Source of the DNA: Sphagnum compactum
Taxonomy: Eukaryota; Bryophyta; Sphagnopsida; Sphagnales
Direction: 5' to 3'
Length of the DNA stretch: 64,000 nt
Assembly: GCA_965153455.1 (NCBI GenBank)
Contig: OZ234494.1
Coordinates: 9,424,001 to 9,488,000 of the forward strand
Position 1 is the stretch's first letter, and each line of letters starts with the position of its first letter. This document shows, piece by piece, positions 1-10,479 of this stretch. Made by a program: the position numbers and the translations under genes. The notes beneath the pieces are model-generated. The model saw only the letters and a list, made by a program, of their open reading frames with translations. It was not told where the DNA came from and searched no databases.

Positions 1-184
1 TTTTCATTTAACATGTTCATGTTAGTTACAATTGTGTACACCTCATCAAGTTTGGTCTTATTGTCCATGACCTTTCATCAAAGGCTAAATACTTATAACC
101 TTAAACCCACTTTTGATGTTTTGTTTTAATATCAAAATGTCTAATGTCTTATCAACCTAACCAACAAAATTTTTGTTTGGCTTT

Positions 185-1100
185 TGATAGTTGGATCTAA
201 CCATGTTATTGTTTCTCTCCTTTCCAAATGTAGTTTTGAAATGGTTGATTCAACAACTCACATTTAAAGGTTGTAATGGATGGATTGTGTGTAGAGGTAA
301 AGTCACCATGTCTAACCCAATTTTTTGTGCTTGTTCCATTACTTCAAAGGTTACATGTGAACCATGCCCATTTAAAATTAATAAATGCATATTAGTTTGA
401 GAAATGCCTCTAGAAACTATCATTGGGAAGAATGACAAAATTTCCTTGTAAAGGAAAAATTTGATCCTTGGTTTTTTTTGCATTGTCATCATGTCCTTGA
501 TTTGCAATTTTTGATGTAGTCATCTATAATCATCTCACCTTTAAATATGAATACCCTTGGTAGAAAACCCTTAGTTACATCTACAACATAGTTTACAATC
601 AACCATTCCTTGCATTTGGGATTGGTGTTGTACATTTGTTATGAACCTTTTTTTGCTAAAACTCTTACCCTTGATTGTTGCCCAAAATGATTTGCATGCA
701 TTGTTGGTCATATCTTGTACTTTATAAATTTCTAGTCCCTCTACAAGTTTGATTAACAAATTAGGATGTTTGCACTTAAAATACCACCAAAAGTATTTAG
801 GTACCCCATTTCAAAATGGGGTATGCTTAATATAGGTGAATCCTACCACCTTGAATTTGAATTATTGTATTGTGATTGAAAGTCCACATCCTTACATTTT
901 AGAAATATAATCAATAACAATTTTTTTCCTTATACAAAACACCATGTGGGTCAACTTTTTTGGACTTGGTCTTCCCATCTAGATGGATTAGACAATGGAT
1001 TAGATGGAATGTCAAAAAATTTGCTAATGATATGTATATTTTTCTATTACATCCATGGCATCTTTTAATTGTTACATGGTCCTTTCCATATTCTTGCATT
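185..1100 (-). pseudogene. Decayed pogo/CENP-B-like DDE transposase
   Basis: Three minus-strand frames together follow a pogo-type transposase. From the N-terminal side, 911-1099 and about 740-880 give a CENP-B-type DNA-binding region (fragments NGVPKYFWWYFKCKHPNL and LVEGLEIYKVQDMTNNACKS). Positions 500-600 give LPRVFIFKGEMIIDDYIKNC. Positions 250-507 give the DDE catalytic core with HLLILNGHGSHVTF, LDMVTLPLHTIHPLQPLNVSC and, after a stop, FKTTFGKERNNNMV. In this family the DGHGSH region carries an acidic catalytic residue, which reads NGHGSH here. Several frameshifts and stops separate the pieces, so it cannot be active. No terminal inverted repeats were found. The family call rests on recognised motif order and is firm; the N-terminal edge is approximate. 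Confidence 0.8.
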
Positions 1101-1109
1101 TTTTGAAAT

Positions 1110-3060
1110 TTTGGTCTTTTAGCTTGATTAAATGGGATGTTTTCCTTGTTTTGAGCTGGACCAAATCAGATGTTGGTATTTGTGACTTGAACTAACTAAT
1201 ATAAAATGTTATTTTGTCATTTGTGAAACACATTAAACATCATTCTACTTTGATCCTCCAATCCTTATCCTCCCAAACACAAGGGGGTAAAAATGAAGAA
1301 ATAGGAATCACTCGTGTTTCCTAAATTGGTTGTGACTAATCTTAATTAGATGATATGATAGCACAAGATTGATTTAAAAGTTTTAAAACAATGCTAAACA
1401 ACTATGTTTAGACAATGTCATGTTTTTTTCAAGCATAAAAAATTTAGTTATGGGGTGAAAACATGTTGAAAGGTACTTTATATTTAGTTTACTTTTAAAC
1501 TTATCAAAATGTTATATTGACATATTAAAAAGGGTGTGGTACAAATACAATAGACATTTTTAACATTATTTAGTTTATAAAACTTGTAAACATGTTAAAA
1601 AAACATTGGTCATTGTGTTTTAAGAAACTAATCATATTATTATCCTATTTTTACCCAAGGGGATGCACCTAGGCCTAACAAGAGGTATACCCTTGTTTTA
1701 TTAAAACTAGACCAAAATCATAAGAATTGAATTAGTTCATGGTATGTTTCATTAAGATGTTCTTTTGTTTGCCAATAGTTTGAAATAAATTCAAACAATT
1801 ATATAACATCCTACTCATATTAGATCTTCATTTGTTATTCTACAAACTATGGGTGTAAATCTACAATTGGCTAAGGCACACTAAAACTTACATCTTTGCA
1901 CCTTATTTGCATAATACATGATTAATTATTCAACAATGGTATAAATATTCATTAAACCTTTCGTTAAGCTTGTCTATAAACTAGATCTTGCATTCAATGG
2001 ATTGATCTTTTATTTTCACCTTCATTTTTTCATCTTTTTACTTTTAATCATAAAGCTTTTTCATTTGGAAACATAACCTTATATAAAAGTTTTGGAGTTC
2101 ATCTTTCACACTCTTTGACGACTTGAACATGTTTAGCTCTAGTAAAAAAAGTTGGATGGCTTACTAAAAAAGTGGAATCATGCACTTTGGAATTGAATTT
2201 GTGATGCTTCATTTTGATAAGAAATGTAAGGAATTGGCATTAGATGCCTTGGTTTTCCATGGGTTGTTATGACCTAATTTTACATGTTAAGTGTACTAAA
2301 ACTTTGCAATTTATGGAGTTGTTTTATTATTGTCAATGTACTAAATAGCTTCTCATCTTTGAACAATGTGCCCTACTTAATGAATTGCAAGGTTTACACA
2401 TATGCCCTAGATCACAACCTCAACCAAAGAACTATAGCCCAATGTGGATGTATTTCTAATGATTGTGTGATTTTCTATGTACATTAGATTGTGACATAAA
2501 CAAGCCCAATTCCCAACAATGACCCAACATAATGACTACAGAAGTTTATAAATGTTGTCTAAATAAGACCTTTCATTATACATTTTTTTGTCCCATGGTG
2601 TGCTAATACTCATATCCATGTACAAGTTTGTGATATGAAATGTCACAACTACTAGTCCATCACCAAACAAAATGATTTCTATCTTTCAACATTGAACTTT
2701 AAAATATTTTATAAGCATGGGTTGTGTTTGAGCAACCCATGCTCAAACACAATTTTTGAATGAAGGACCAAAATTTGCAAAATACTACGAAATTTCTCAC
2801 CAAATGTTTGCTCATAAAGTGCAATGAATGGTGCAAGGCTCTTCACCACTTCATCACCAACCTACTTGGGAACTACTTTGAACTCCCAAAGTGTTTGGTC
2901 AAGGGTGAGTTTTTGATCACAAGTTGTTCTACCTTATTCATCCATGATTTTTTTGGTAACGTAAGTGTCATCAACATGAATTTTGATTTATTGCATGATT
3001 TTGATCATCATTATTCATCCATGGTTCTTTGGTAACATTTAGTGTTTTCTTTTGGGGCAA
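1110..3060. other. Gene-free AT-rich stretch
   Basis: No reading frame here has recognisable motifs or plant-like splice structure. Short open frames at 2284-2487 and 2760-3035 on the plus strand match no family I recognise. The only structured site is a pair of overlapping inverted repeats at 2715-2750. Confidence 0.5.
2715..2750. repeat. Two overlapping perfect inverted repeats
   Basis: GCATGGGTTG (2715-2724) is the reverse complement of CAACCCATGC (2733-2742). GTGTTTGAGC (2724-2733) is the reverse complement of GCTCAAACAC (2741-2750). The arms interleave, so the site can form one of two mutually exclusive hairpins. No function is implied. Confidence 0.7.
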
Positions 3061-3074
3061 ATTTGCAATGTAGT

Positions 3075-4030
3075 CAAAATGGCAATCATCCATAGGAAGA
3101 TTTAGCCAAATTTGGCTATAAACCAAAGGTGAAAGCAAAAGAATTTAAATATAATTCTATATTTTTGCTACATGCATGAACCATGTATAAAAAATTTGGC
3201 ACTTTCTTTTTTGGGGGTATTTTGGCCATTGAAAATATCAAAAACCACTTCATTTTAGCATTTTTGAGTTTTAATTTTGCTTGTTGCCAAAATTTCTCTA
3301 GTAAAAAATAGGCTAGTAACTTGCTTGCTTTTTTTCCTTGGATGATTGGTCACCATTTTTAAATCTAGGGTTATTTGTTTGGTTCTGCCCCTCAAAGTAC
3401 AGTTGAGAATTTTGCATGTCTGCTTTAATATTATGGAACAAGCCCATTCCACCTAGGAACACATCGAGGCTGGTAGGATGAGACACCATTCCGTCAAATA
3501 ATAGTGAGTTTCATTTAATAGGACATGTTCCAAAATGTAACCGGTTGTTTCCCACCTTTGGTTTCACACCATGGATTCACATGATAAGTGGATCTGGCAC
3601 AACCAAAAGTGCAACAAGCATTTGACCACATATCTTAAGTAGGAAAAACCCTAAAAAAAAACCTAAAAAACCTAAACACAAAAACAGATTACACACTATG
3701 GAATGGTCAAGCCCTTTCCCATTATGCTAGGGTAAGGCACCAGGCAAGCCTATTAGGGTGAGCTCGGCAACACACCCAACATAATAGGCAAGGGCGAGAC
3801 CATTCCATGACATTAATGTGTGGGGTGGCAGATTCAACCATCCACTTCTACTTCAACTTTCAAATCGTCTTAATTCTTTCCTATGCAGGTGTTCACCTTG
3901 CAACCAATGTTTATTTATTTATAATTTTAATTTAATTTTTAATTTTTAATTATTTTCTTGGTAAAATTTATGAAGTCGATGGGTTGGCAATCATCCATAA
4001 GAGGACTTAGCCAAATTTGGCTAGAGGTTG
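3075..4030. repeat. Dispersed palindrome-bearing repeat, two copies
   Basis: Near 3083-3125 and 3987-4030 the sequence reads caatcatccataggaag (or a close variant) followed by tTAGCCAAATTTGGCTa. The core AGCCAAATTTGGCT is a perfect 14-bp palindrome. The same block recurs three times in tandem at 6.5-6.9 kb and in a weaker form near 10.93-10.98 kb. It is probably an old dispersed repeat or MITE; no target duplication is visible. Confidence 0.6.
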
Positions 4031-4052
4031 GGGGGGGGGGGGGGGGGGGGGG
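4030..4052. repeat. Poly-G run of 23
   Basis: Twenty-three consecutive G residues, the longest of many G or C runs in the window. Others lie at 12613-12624, 25146-25160, 29043-29054, 29626-29638, 31718-31728, 32721-32730, 55411-55430 and 61353-61367. Such runs can form G-quadruplexes, and their lengths are often wrong in assemblies. Confidence 0.85.
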
Positions 4053-4394
4053 AGTAGGTTTCCTCCTACATTCATTGTGTAGGTGATGATAAATATTACC
4101 TACTATAGCCTAGTCTAACCTAACCCTACAACATGTGTTAAAAAACAATCACATGAAAACCATGTGAGAACACCTAAGCCATATCTAAAGGCAAGGTTGG
4201 CCAATTGTGTTGCCTAGTTGCCCCCTTCATGGTATTTGAAAATGAATCACTTCCACACAAAAATGAGGAGGGTAGGTAATAACTTTTCCAAAGGGTGTGG
4301 CATGCATGGTTGGGAAATTATCCTTGTTGTAGTTAGTTTGTCTATTTTGTTTGTTTTGATTGTCACATTGAGATCTCCCAAATCATGGTGACTA

Positions 4395-4720
4395 GGGTTG
4401 TGTTCTTGGTACCATTGAAAAGCCTTGAATGACTAGGGTGCATTGCTAGGTGGTTTTGAAAAGTTTAGACTTGTAGTGCAAGAATGATGAAATCTTGATT
4501 AGTACTTTCATGACTAAAAATTCAATAATTTTTTTATAAAAAAATATATTTAAGGAAATTCGGGGTTTGGTCTTAGTATTGTTGGAAAGCCTTCAATGAA
4601 TATGAGAACATAGGGTGGTTTCATAATTTTCAAACCAAAGGTGCAAGAATGGTTGGATCTTGAATAATTTTTATCATTGCAAATTCAATGAAAATAAAGA
4701 TCAATTATTTTAAGGAAATT
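4395..4720. repeat. Degenerate ~167-bp tandem repeat, two copies
   Basis: The units start near 4404 and 4571. Each carries a variant of cttggtaccattgaaaagcctt, later gtgcaagaatg, and a poly-A/T stretch ending in aaggaaatt. A third, weaker relative begins near 5720 (ttcttggtattgttgcaaagcc). No coding potential is apparent. Confidence 0.5.
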
Positions 4721-6005
4721 GGATTCCACACAAACGAATATAGTATATACTTTGTGAATCTATGTTACAAATTACAAAATGCGCTCAATGCCACAAGGAT
4801 AGACTAGTTACACTCTATTCGGAGTGATTGGGCATACATGTGTACATGTATTTTTCTTGTGGACATGTGAAGATTGGAAAAGGTGCCATGGTTTTGGGTG
4901 GCATTTCAATGTTTTGAAAGCCTTGAGAAATTGGCATTTTGATAGTTTGCTTAAATGCTTTGGAATATCATTGGAATGTTCTCCCAAGTATTCAAAAATT
5001 AATAGCGATATATATATGTTACAAAGCAATTCAAAAGTGGATTTATATAAATTGTTTTTCACTTTGCATGTCATGAGTTGAAATGTTAAGAAGCTCCAAC
5101 ACAAATGATTCAACTTTTAGAATATAAAAAATGTTTAAAACTAGGTAAATTATTGAAATCTCATGATTTTAATTTCCAATAAGCCATCAAAAGTAATGAT
5201 ACTCTTTTGTGTAATCTTTACCACATATTATTATTATTATGATGACCTTTTTTTTATTTCTCTTGAGATGTCCACCACATGCCTTCTTGGTAGTATACCT
5301 TTTTTATCCACATTCATGGTTCAAATCATGTAACCATAATAATCCCATCCATATGTTTCTCACAAGCTAAGGCATCATTCTCACAAGGACATGACAATGC
5401 AAAAGAAACAAAATAAGCACAAAATTTGGGTGCATCCGTTCAATGTGATGAAACATATCATTCAAGTATTGATAATAGGCACGCTGCTTATATAACATCA
5501 TCTATGGAGCAAGGAAGTTTGTTTCATTTTCTCGGGTCATACCGAGATCTCCCAAACCTTGGTATCTCTAGAAGGCTCTTTGATGAGGAGGGAGGGGTGC
5601 ACCACCGACTTGGTTTGAGATTGTTTGGAGCTATGATGTGCAAAAACTATGGACTATTGAATCATCTTTTCCAATGAAAATTAAATTAATCAAAACTGAA
5701 AACTGTATTGGAATTTGGGGGTGTTCTTGGTATTGTTGCAAAGCCCCCGCCCCCCCCTCCCCGGCAAGTCAGATTAAATAGAGTTTATTTCTTAATTTTC
5801 AGAGCTAAGGTGTGGAAAATATTGATTTTTTAAAGTGGATTTTGTTGCAGGAAATTCAAACAAATTGCAAAAAAATTGGGGTTTGGAAGGAAAAAAAATC
5901 AATTGAGTCTTCAATGTGTTCACACTTGGGGCAATGGCATAGGATATACTAGTGACAACAAATTAAACAAAGAAGGAAAATATGTTGTTCTTAACTTGCA
6001 GATGC
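4720..6005. other. Gene-free stretch
   Basis: Open frames at 4824-5081 and 5426-5677 on the plus strand show no recognisable domain. A GC-rich run of mostly C occurs near 5742-5762. I see no gene here. Confidence 0.45.
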
Positions 6006-6008
6006 CAT

Positions 6009-6188
6009 GGATGAATGTATGGTGGACTTAAACCTTATCCATATCTTTTCATTGGATGAATGTATGGTGGACTAAAACCCTATCGGCATCTTTTCATCGG
6101 ATGAATGTATGGTGGACTAAAACCCTATCCGCATCTTTTCATCGGATGAATGTATGGTGGACTAAAACCCTATCCGCATCTTTTCATT
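6009..6188. repeat. 45-bp minisatellite, four units
   Basis: Units begin GGATGAATGTATGGTGGACT at 6009, 6054, 6099 and 6144, an exact 45-bp period. The first unit carries a few substitutions; the last three are nearly identical, consistent with recent unequal exchange. Forty-five is a multiple of three, so a frame stays open across units 2-4, but nothing suggests a gene. Confidence 0.9.
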
Positions 6189-6469
6189 TTTGTTTCCTTG
6201 TTAGTACCTAGTAAGTTCCGTGCAGAATCTTCCAGATCCAAGATTCTCCCCCACACGTGGGAAATTGATCGTGAATCCGCGGAGTTGCAGCAGGAGACAA
6301 AAGGAGGCAGCCGTTTTCTTTATTGGTGAAATTTCGCCAAAAAGCGAAATTAAAAAATTTCAAAAACTAAGTGGTTTTTAGAGGTTTTCAATCGCCAAAA
6401 GTGAGGGGGAAAAAATAGTATTAGATCTTCTGATTTATATATTGGGTTTTTTTTACGTGTTTTAGCCAA

Positions 6470-6975
6470 AAATAGGGAAGGATGACTAAATATTTGTAGT
6501 TGATATTTTGATGTATAGCCAGATTTGGCTAAATCTTCTTAGGGATGATAGCCACTTTTTCTACATCTTCCTGTGGAGAATGGCCACTGTGGGTACAAAC
6601 AAAAATTCCTATAAAAATAAAATCATTGAAAGTGAGGGCTTCTTCCAAAAGCCCAATGATTTGTAGTTGATATGTGATTTATAGCCAGATTTGGCTAAAC
6701 CTTCTTAGGGATGAGAACCACTTTTTTTACACTTGCTGTGGACGATCGCCACTTTGGCTTCAAACATAAAATCGTAAAAGGATAAACACTGAAAGGGAGG
6801 GCTTCTTCCTTAAAGCCCGATTATTTGTGGTTGATATTTGATTTATAGCCATATTTGGCTAAACCTTCTTAGTGATGATAGCCACTTTTGCTATATCTTC
6901 CTAGGGACGATCCCCACTTTGGCTACAAAGAAGAAATTCTTAAAGAAAACACTGAAATGGCAGGCTTCTTCCAGA
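6470..6975. repeat. Three ~165-bp tandem repeats upstream of the lipase
   Basis: The AGCCA-(g/t)A-TTTGGCT block recurs at 6517, 6683 and 6847 (spacings 166 and 164). Each unit continues with cttcttag(g/t)gatga, a second 'gccac' block, and gggcttcttcc before the next. The array ends about 380 bp before the lipase start codon, so it lies in the promoter or distal leader region. The palindromic core matches the dispersed copies at 3.1 and 4.0 kb, so a transposable repeat was probably amplified locally. Confidence 0.8.
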
Positions 6976-7282
6976 AGCCCCGATGATGCTCCTCTTCTGC
7001 TCGACGAATCGCGAGCGATTTGTTGCCAAAGTTGTCGTCTTTGGCGAAGATCGCGAACCAATGATCAAATCCCCAGCGACTCGTGTTGTAAAGTTGGCAT
7101 CTTTGCCCAAGATCGAACGCCAAGATCGATCCAAAACAAGAAGAAGACAGAGAAACAAGAACAAGAAGAACAAGAAGCACAAACATTTGCGAAGCTCGAA
7201 GAAGACGATGTCGAGAGAAGGAAGAGCTTTTGATTTTGTATGACAAAGATTGCAATTGAATTTGTCGACATCCTCTGATTTC

Positions 7283-7285
<3 letters not shown>

Positions 7286-7313
<28 letters not shown>

Positions 7314-7328
7314 TTCATGAGAATTTGA
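7286..7328 (+). promoter_or_regulatory. (GA)n leader tract and four-codon upstream ORF
   Basis: About 13 GA dinucleotides end just before ATGAGAATTTGA (7317-7328), a minimal upstream ORF 29 bp before the lipase start. GA/CT tracts are common near plant transcription starts and in 5' leaders. The transcription start itself cannot be placed from sequence. An upstream ORF this close may lower translation of the main frame, which is inference. Confidence 0.5.
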
Positions 7329-7357
7329 GAACTGGTTTTGGAAGAAGAAGAAGAATC

Positions 7358-9766
7358 ATGGCGAGCTTGGGGAAGATTATCAGGGATGATAAGCACCCAG
7401 TATGGCTAGTAGATGCGATTGTTCTCTCGGCCGTGGTGTACAGCAGTGTTCCAGAGGAGGAGCTGAAGATCATAGAACGAGAGTACGGGCTTCCAGCGAC
7501 GGCCAGATACGAATTCGTGGCGGAGAAAGAGCTGAGGGAAAACGGATATGGAAACTGCAAGCAGACGTTGCTGGTGGTCAGGTCGCTTGTGGACTCTCAC
7601 TACATTGTCGCCTGTCGAGGTTCCTCCGACATCAGCGATGCGCTGGTGGATCTCAGATTCCTGCACCGGACTATGAGCCTCACCCCAGGTGCTGCTCACG
7701 CCGGTTTCTTGGATCGTGCCAAGACCATTCCCTTGGAGTATTTCAGACGTCTGTTGGTGCGGGGGGAGAATGTTGTGCTCGCTGGTCACTCTCTTGGAGG
7801 TGCTGTTGCATCCCTCCTTGCTCTCAGGTACTAAGTGTATTTGAGAAGAGACTTCTTCTTCAAGCTCTGAAAAAACCCAAAATCTTCAATGGAAAAAAAG
7901 CTTGTTTGTTAGGTCACGAAAGAAATGCTCCTTCTGTTCAGCTCTCTGTCTTGTCTGTCTGTGTCTGACTCTGACTCTGTCTTGCGGGGGCTGGCATTCT
8001 TGTATTGTAAAATTGTTGCACATATTGTTGAGGGTTTTGGTGTGTGTGTGTGTGGCTCTCTCTCTCTCTCTCTCTCTCGGGTGCTGACATTCTTGTATTC
8101 TAAAATTTTGTACTTGTTGTTGAGGGTTTTGGTGAAAGCTTTGATGGTGCAGATTGCTGGAAGCAACAGGGCGATGGTGTCATGCTCAATTGCAGTGCCA
8201 TACTTTTGGTTGTCCATTCTTTGCAGATTCTCGACTAGCCAGGTATGTATGTATCTATCTATCATGAATCCCCCCTGCTTCTTCTTCTTCTTCTTCTTCT
8301 TCAGCATCAAGGTGGTCATTAGGATTTGGTGTCTTCTGCACTTGGAAAGCACTTCTGGGTGGGTGTTCTGCATATGTTAAAGCCCCAGGGTGAGGGCATT
8401 CCCAAGATAAGGGGCCTAGATGAGGCAGTAGTTGAGTCGAGTCCTGCATTTTGGGCAGGGGACATGGGGGCATTCCCCAAATGATGGGCCTATTGTAGGA
8501 TGAGGTGGTAGCCAAGTCTGGTTTGGGAATGTACATCTTGAGGAATGTACACCTTGAGATCTACATTCTCGTTTGGGAATGGCGCTAGACATATGTACCT
8601 AGACATTTGTAGATCATGAGGCGTAAGAGGGCAACAGCTTGTAAGCCCAATCCTTAAAATTGGGAGGGATCTTACACCTATTAAGTAGGCATAATTTCCC
8701 TTCCACTCTTAAGGAGTAGCTGTAAGATTCCTCCACATTTCTAAGAGGGATATTCTCAGATGTAGGGTGCCCTCCAAATATACTAGAAAACTTTTCAGAG
8801 TGCTTGACAAAGTGTGAAGTCGAGGTCTGTAGAGAGAATTTGTTATTTGGGCTGATTTGAGTGTTTTTTTGTCTGTTGATCATCATGTCAACCAGGTACA
8901 TCAACAAACATTACCAACAACATTTTGTACATGTGGTGTCAAAGAACGACATAGTTCCAAAGGTGATGCCATTGGCATACACAATCTTCCACATGTGGGC
9001 AGGGTTGAATGTGGGGCCTCTTCATGAAGTGCTACACCTTGTTCGTGTTGGAACGTTTGGGCTTCAGTTCTTTAAACTGAAGCCCAAGGAGTTGCCGTTG
9101 GTTATGGCTGGCACACAGGCTCTGACTTGGGTTCCAACAGTTCTGAGGTTCTTGCTTCACAGGGCACTTGCTTTGGTGCTTTCGTACCAATCTGGTCGTG
9201 GCTACTCGTTTGCAGGTCACATGGTTTTGCTTGACACACAATCCAACTTCCTGGAATACACAGATCGGGAGCAATGGAAGATGGGCAAACATTTGAAGTT
9301 CCATCTAAATTGTGGCTCTTTGGACATTATGAAAGAACATTCGCTCATGAACTACATTGATCATGTGTTTGCAATCGAGTCTAGTAAGCAGGCATCTAGC
9401 AGTCAGTTGAACCAGGATGTTGGATTAGCTGCAGCAGCCGTGACAGCAACAACAACCAAGGTAACTGCTGCTGCTGCCACCACCATTGATGATGAAGCTG
9501 CTTTTAGCACATTGAAGGTGGAAGTGTGCTCAGCTACACTGAGTATGGACTGGCCCGCTGACAACAATGGCAACACTCATCATCCTCAACAGGCAATACT
9601 CTTTATTACCCCTCCTCTCTTGTTATGGCAAAATGCTTTTTACTCACAAGTCCACCCAAATCCCTTGATTTGGGCTTCTACAACTGTTTATCAAATCCAA
9701 CATAGAGTGTTAATTGTATCCCCCAGCTCGACCCGTATGCATGAAAAATTGGACAGTATAAGCTGA
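7358..9766 (+). CDS. Class-3 lipase (alpha/beta hydrolase), exons 1-3
   Basis: Predicted triacylglycerol-lipase-like hydrolase of the Lipase_3 family. The start is ATG at 7358 (context AATCATGGCG). Exon 1 is 7358-7827, exon 2 8153-8242, and exon 3 starts at 8896. Phases agree across both joins, and splicing restores a continuous domain through ...FGCPFFADSRLAR-YINKHYQQHF. The nucleophile elbow is VVLAGHSLGG in exon 1. The probable catalytic Asp is in HVVSKNDIVPKVMP and the probable His in YSFAGHMVLL, both exon 3, so the triad looks complete. No signal peptide is visible. The arrangement resembles EDS1-like and related plant lipases, but I cannot place the subfamily. Read straight to the stop at 9766, the protein is 476 aa. 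The C-terminal tail is Ala/Thr-rich, and the real 3' end may use a further exon (see 10051-10467). Confidence 0.8.
8380..8830. repeat. Dispersed repeat within the lipase's second intron
   Basis: The intron from 8243 to 8895 holds a sequence homologous to 12952-13490. Shared blocks include gggtgagggcattccca, gggcctaga, catatgta-agacatgaggcg/tgg, cttacac...taggcataa-tccc, ctaagagggatatt and aggtgccctcc. A CTT microsatellite lies just upstream at 8277-8302. The repeat probably inserted into the intron and was tolerated. Confidence 0.65.
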
Positions 9767-10050
9767 GAGGCCTCAATTTTGAATGCCCACATGGGCCAGT
9801 CAGAAGTAGTCATTTTAAATGCTGTTCTTGGGGCAATCATTTGGCCAGCCAACCAGAAGCAGATGGTTTCTTTTCACTGCGCCTTCTGGAGACCAGTGTA
9901 TCCTGTATAAATGTACAAGTTCCAACCCCATATTTTACACTATTTGAAGGCTACACTTCATTCAAAGTACAGTCTACAGGCCATTTTACTGCTGACTATG
10001 AACCTGCTCTAATCAGACTAGAATGGATTGTGGCTCTGGTGTGATTACAG

Positions 10051-10467
10051 ATCGCAAGATGCTTACTTGGAAGTCTTTTGTTTTTTGTGTTTTTTGTGGT
10101 GGCAACAGCAGAGCAAGGGAAAGAGGAGGAGGGCATGGTGTCTGAAACACAAGTGGTGACAATGGAGCAAGGGGAGGAGGAGGAGGAGGAGGGCATGGTG
10201 GGTGAAACACAAATGGTGAAGAAGGAGTTAGTGCCAGGAAAGATTCTGCGCAGCCGAGTGGCATGTCTCATCTTTGTTCGTCGCATGCAAGAAGCCAGCC
10301 CCAAGGGCTTCATCAAACCAAGGTTCAGGAAACCACCAGGCATGATAGAGCTCGCTAAAAAGGGGTTTTGCAAGGTAACAAAGTTTGTGCACCACTTTGA
10401 CATGTTCTTTCTTGCATCTTCGGTTGTGTGTGTGATGATTCAAGTGAAAAGATACTTGGTTACATGA
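10051..10467 (+). CDS. Possible 3'-terminal lipase exon, or separate small ORF
   Basis: The frame is open from an acceptor-like ttacag (10045-10050) to the stop at 10467. It encodes a hydrophobic stretch (LLFFVFFVVAT), two Glu-rich repeats (GKEEEGMVSETQ and EEEEEGMVGETQ), a basic region and a second hydrophobic segment near the end. It joins in phase to the lipase donor AAG|GTAACT after 9460, giving a 513-aa product. A second option joins donor CTGA|GTATGG (near 9541) to the pyrimidine-rich acceptor just before AGCAAGGG (near 10110). A third would be a GC donor at CAACAG|GCAATA. Sequence alone cannot choose. It could also be untranslated 3' sequence. Confidence 0.35.
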   Translation: MARCLLGSLLFFVFFVVATAEQGKEEEGMVSETQVVTMEQGEEEEEEGMVGETQMVKKELVPGKILRSRVACLIFVRRMQEASPKGFIKPRFRKPPGMIELAKKGFCKVTKFVHHFDMFFLASSVVCVMIQVKRYLVT

Positions 10468-10479
10468 CACCCACCAAGG

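Noticed and set aside
802-823. Perfect inverted repeat TACCCCATTTCAAAATGGGGTA
   Set aside because: It lies inside the pogo-like transposase remnant (the TPF-NGVP region) and is explained as degenerate coding sequence.
6838-7396. Frames of 114-157 codons before and across the lipase start
   Set aside because: They overlap the 165-bp repeat array and the GA tract and have no domain; the lipase frame starting at 7358 accounts for the coding signal.
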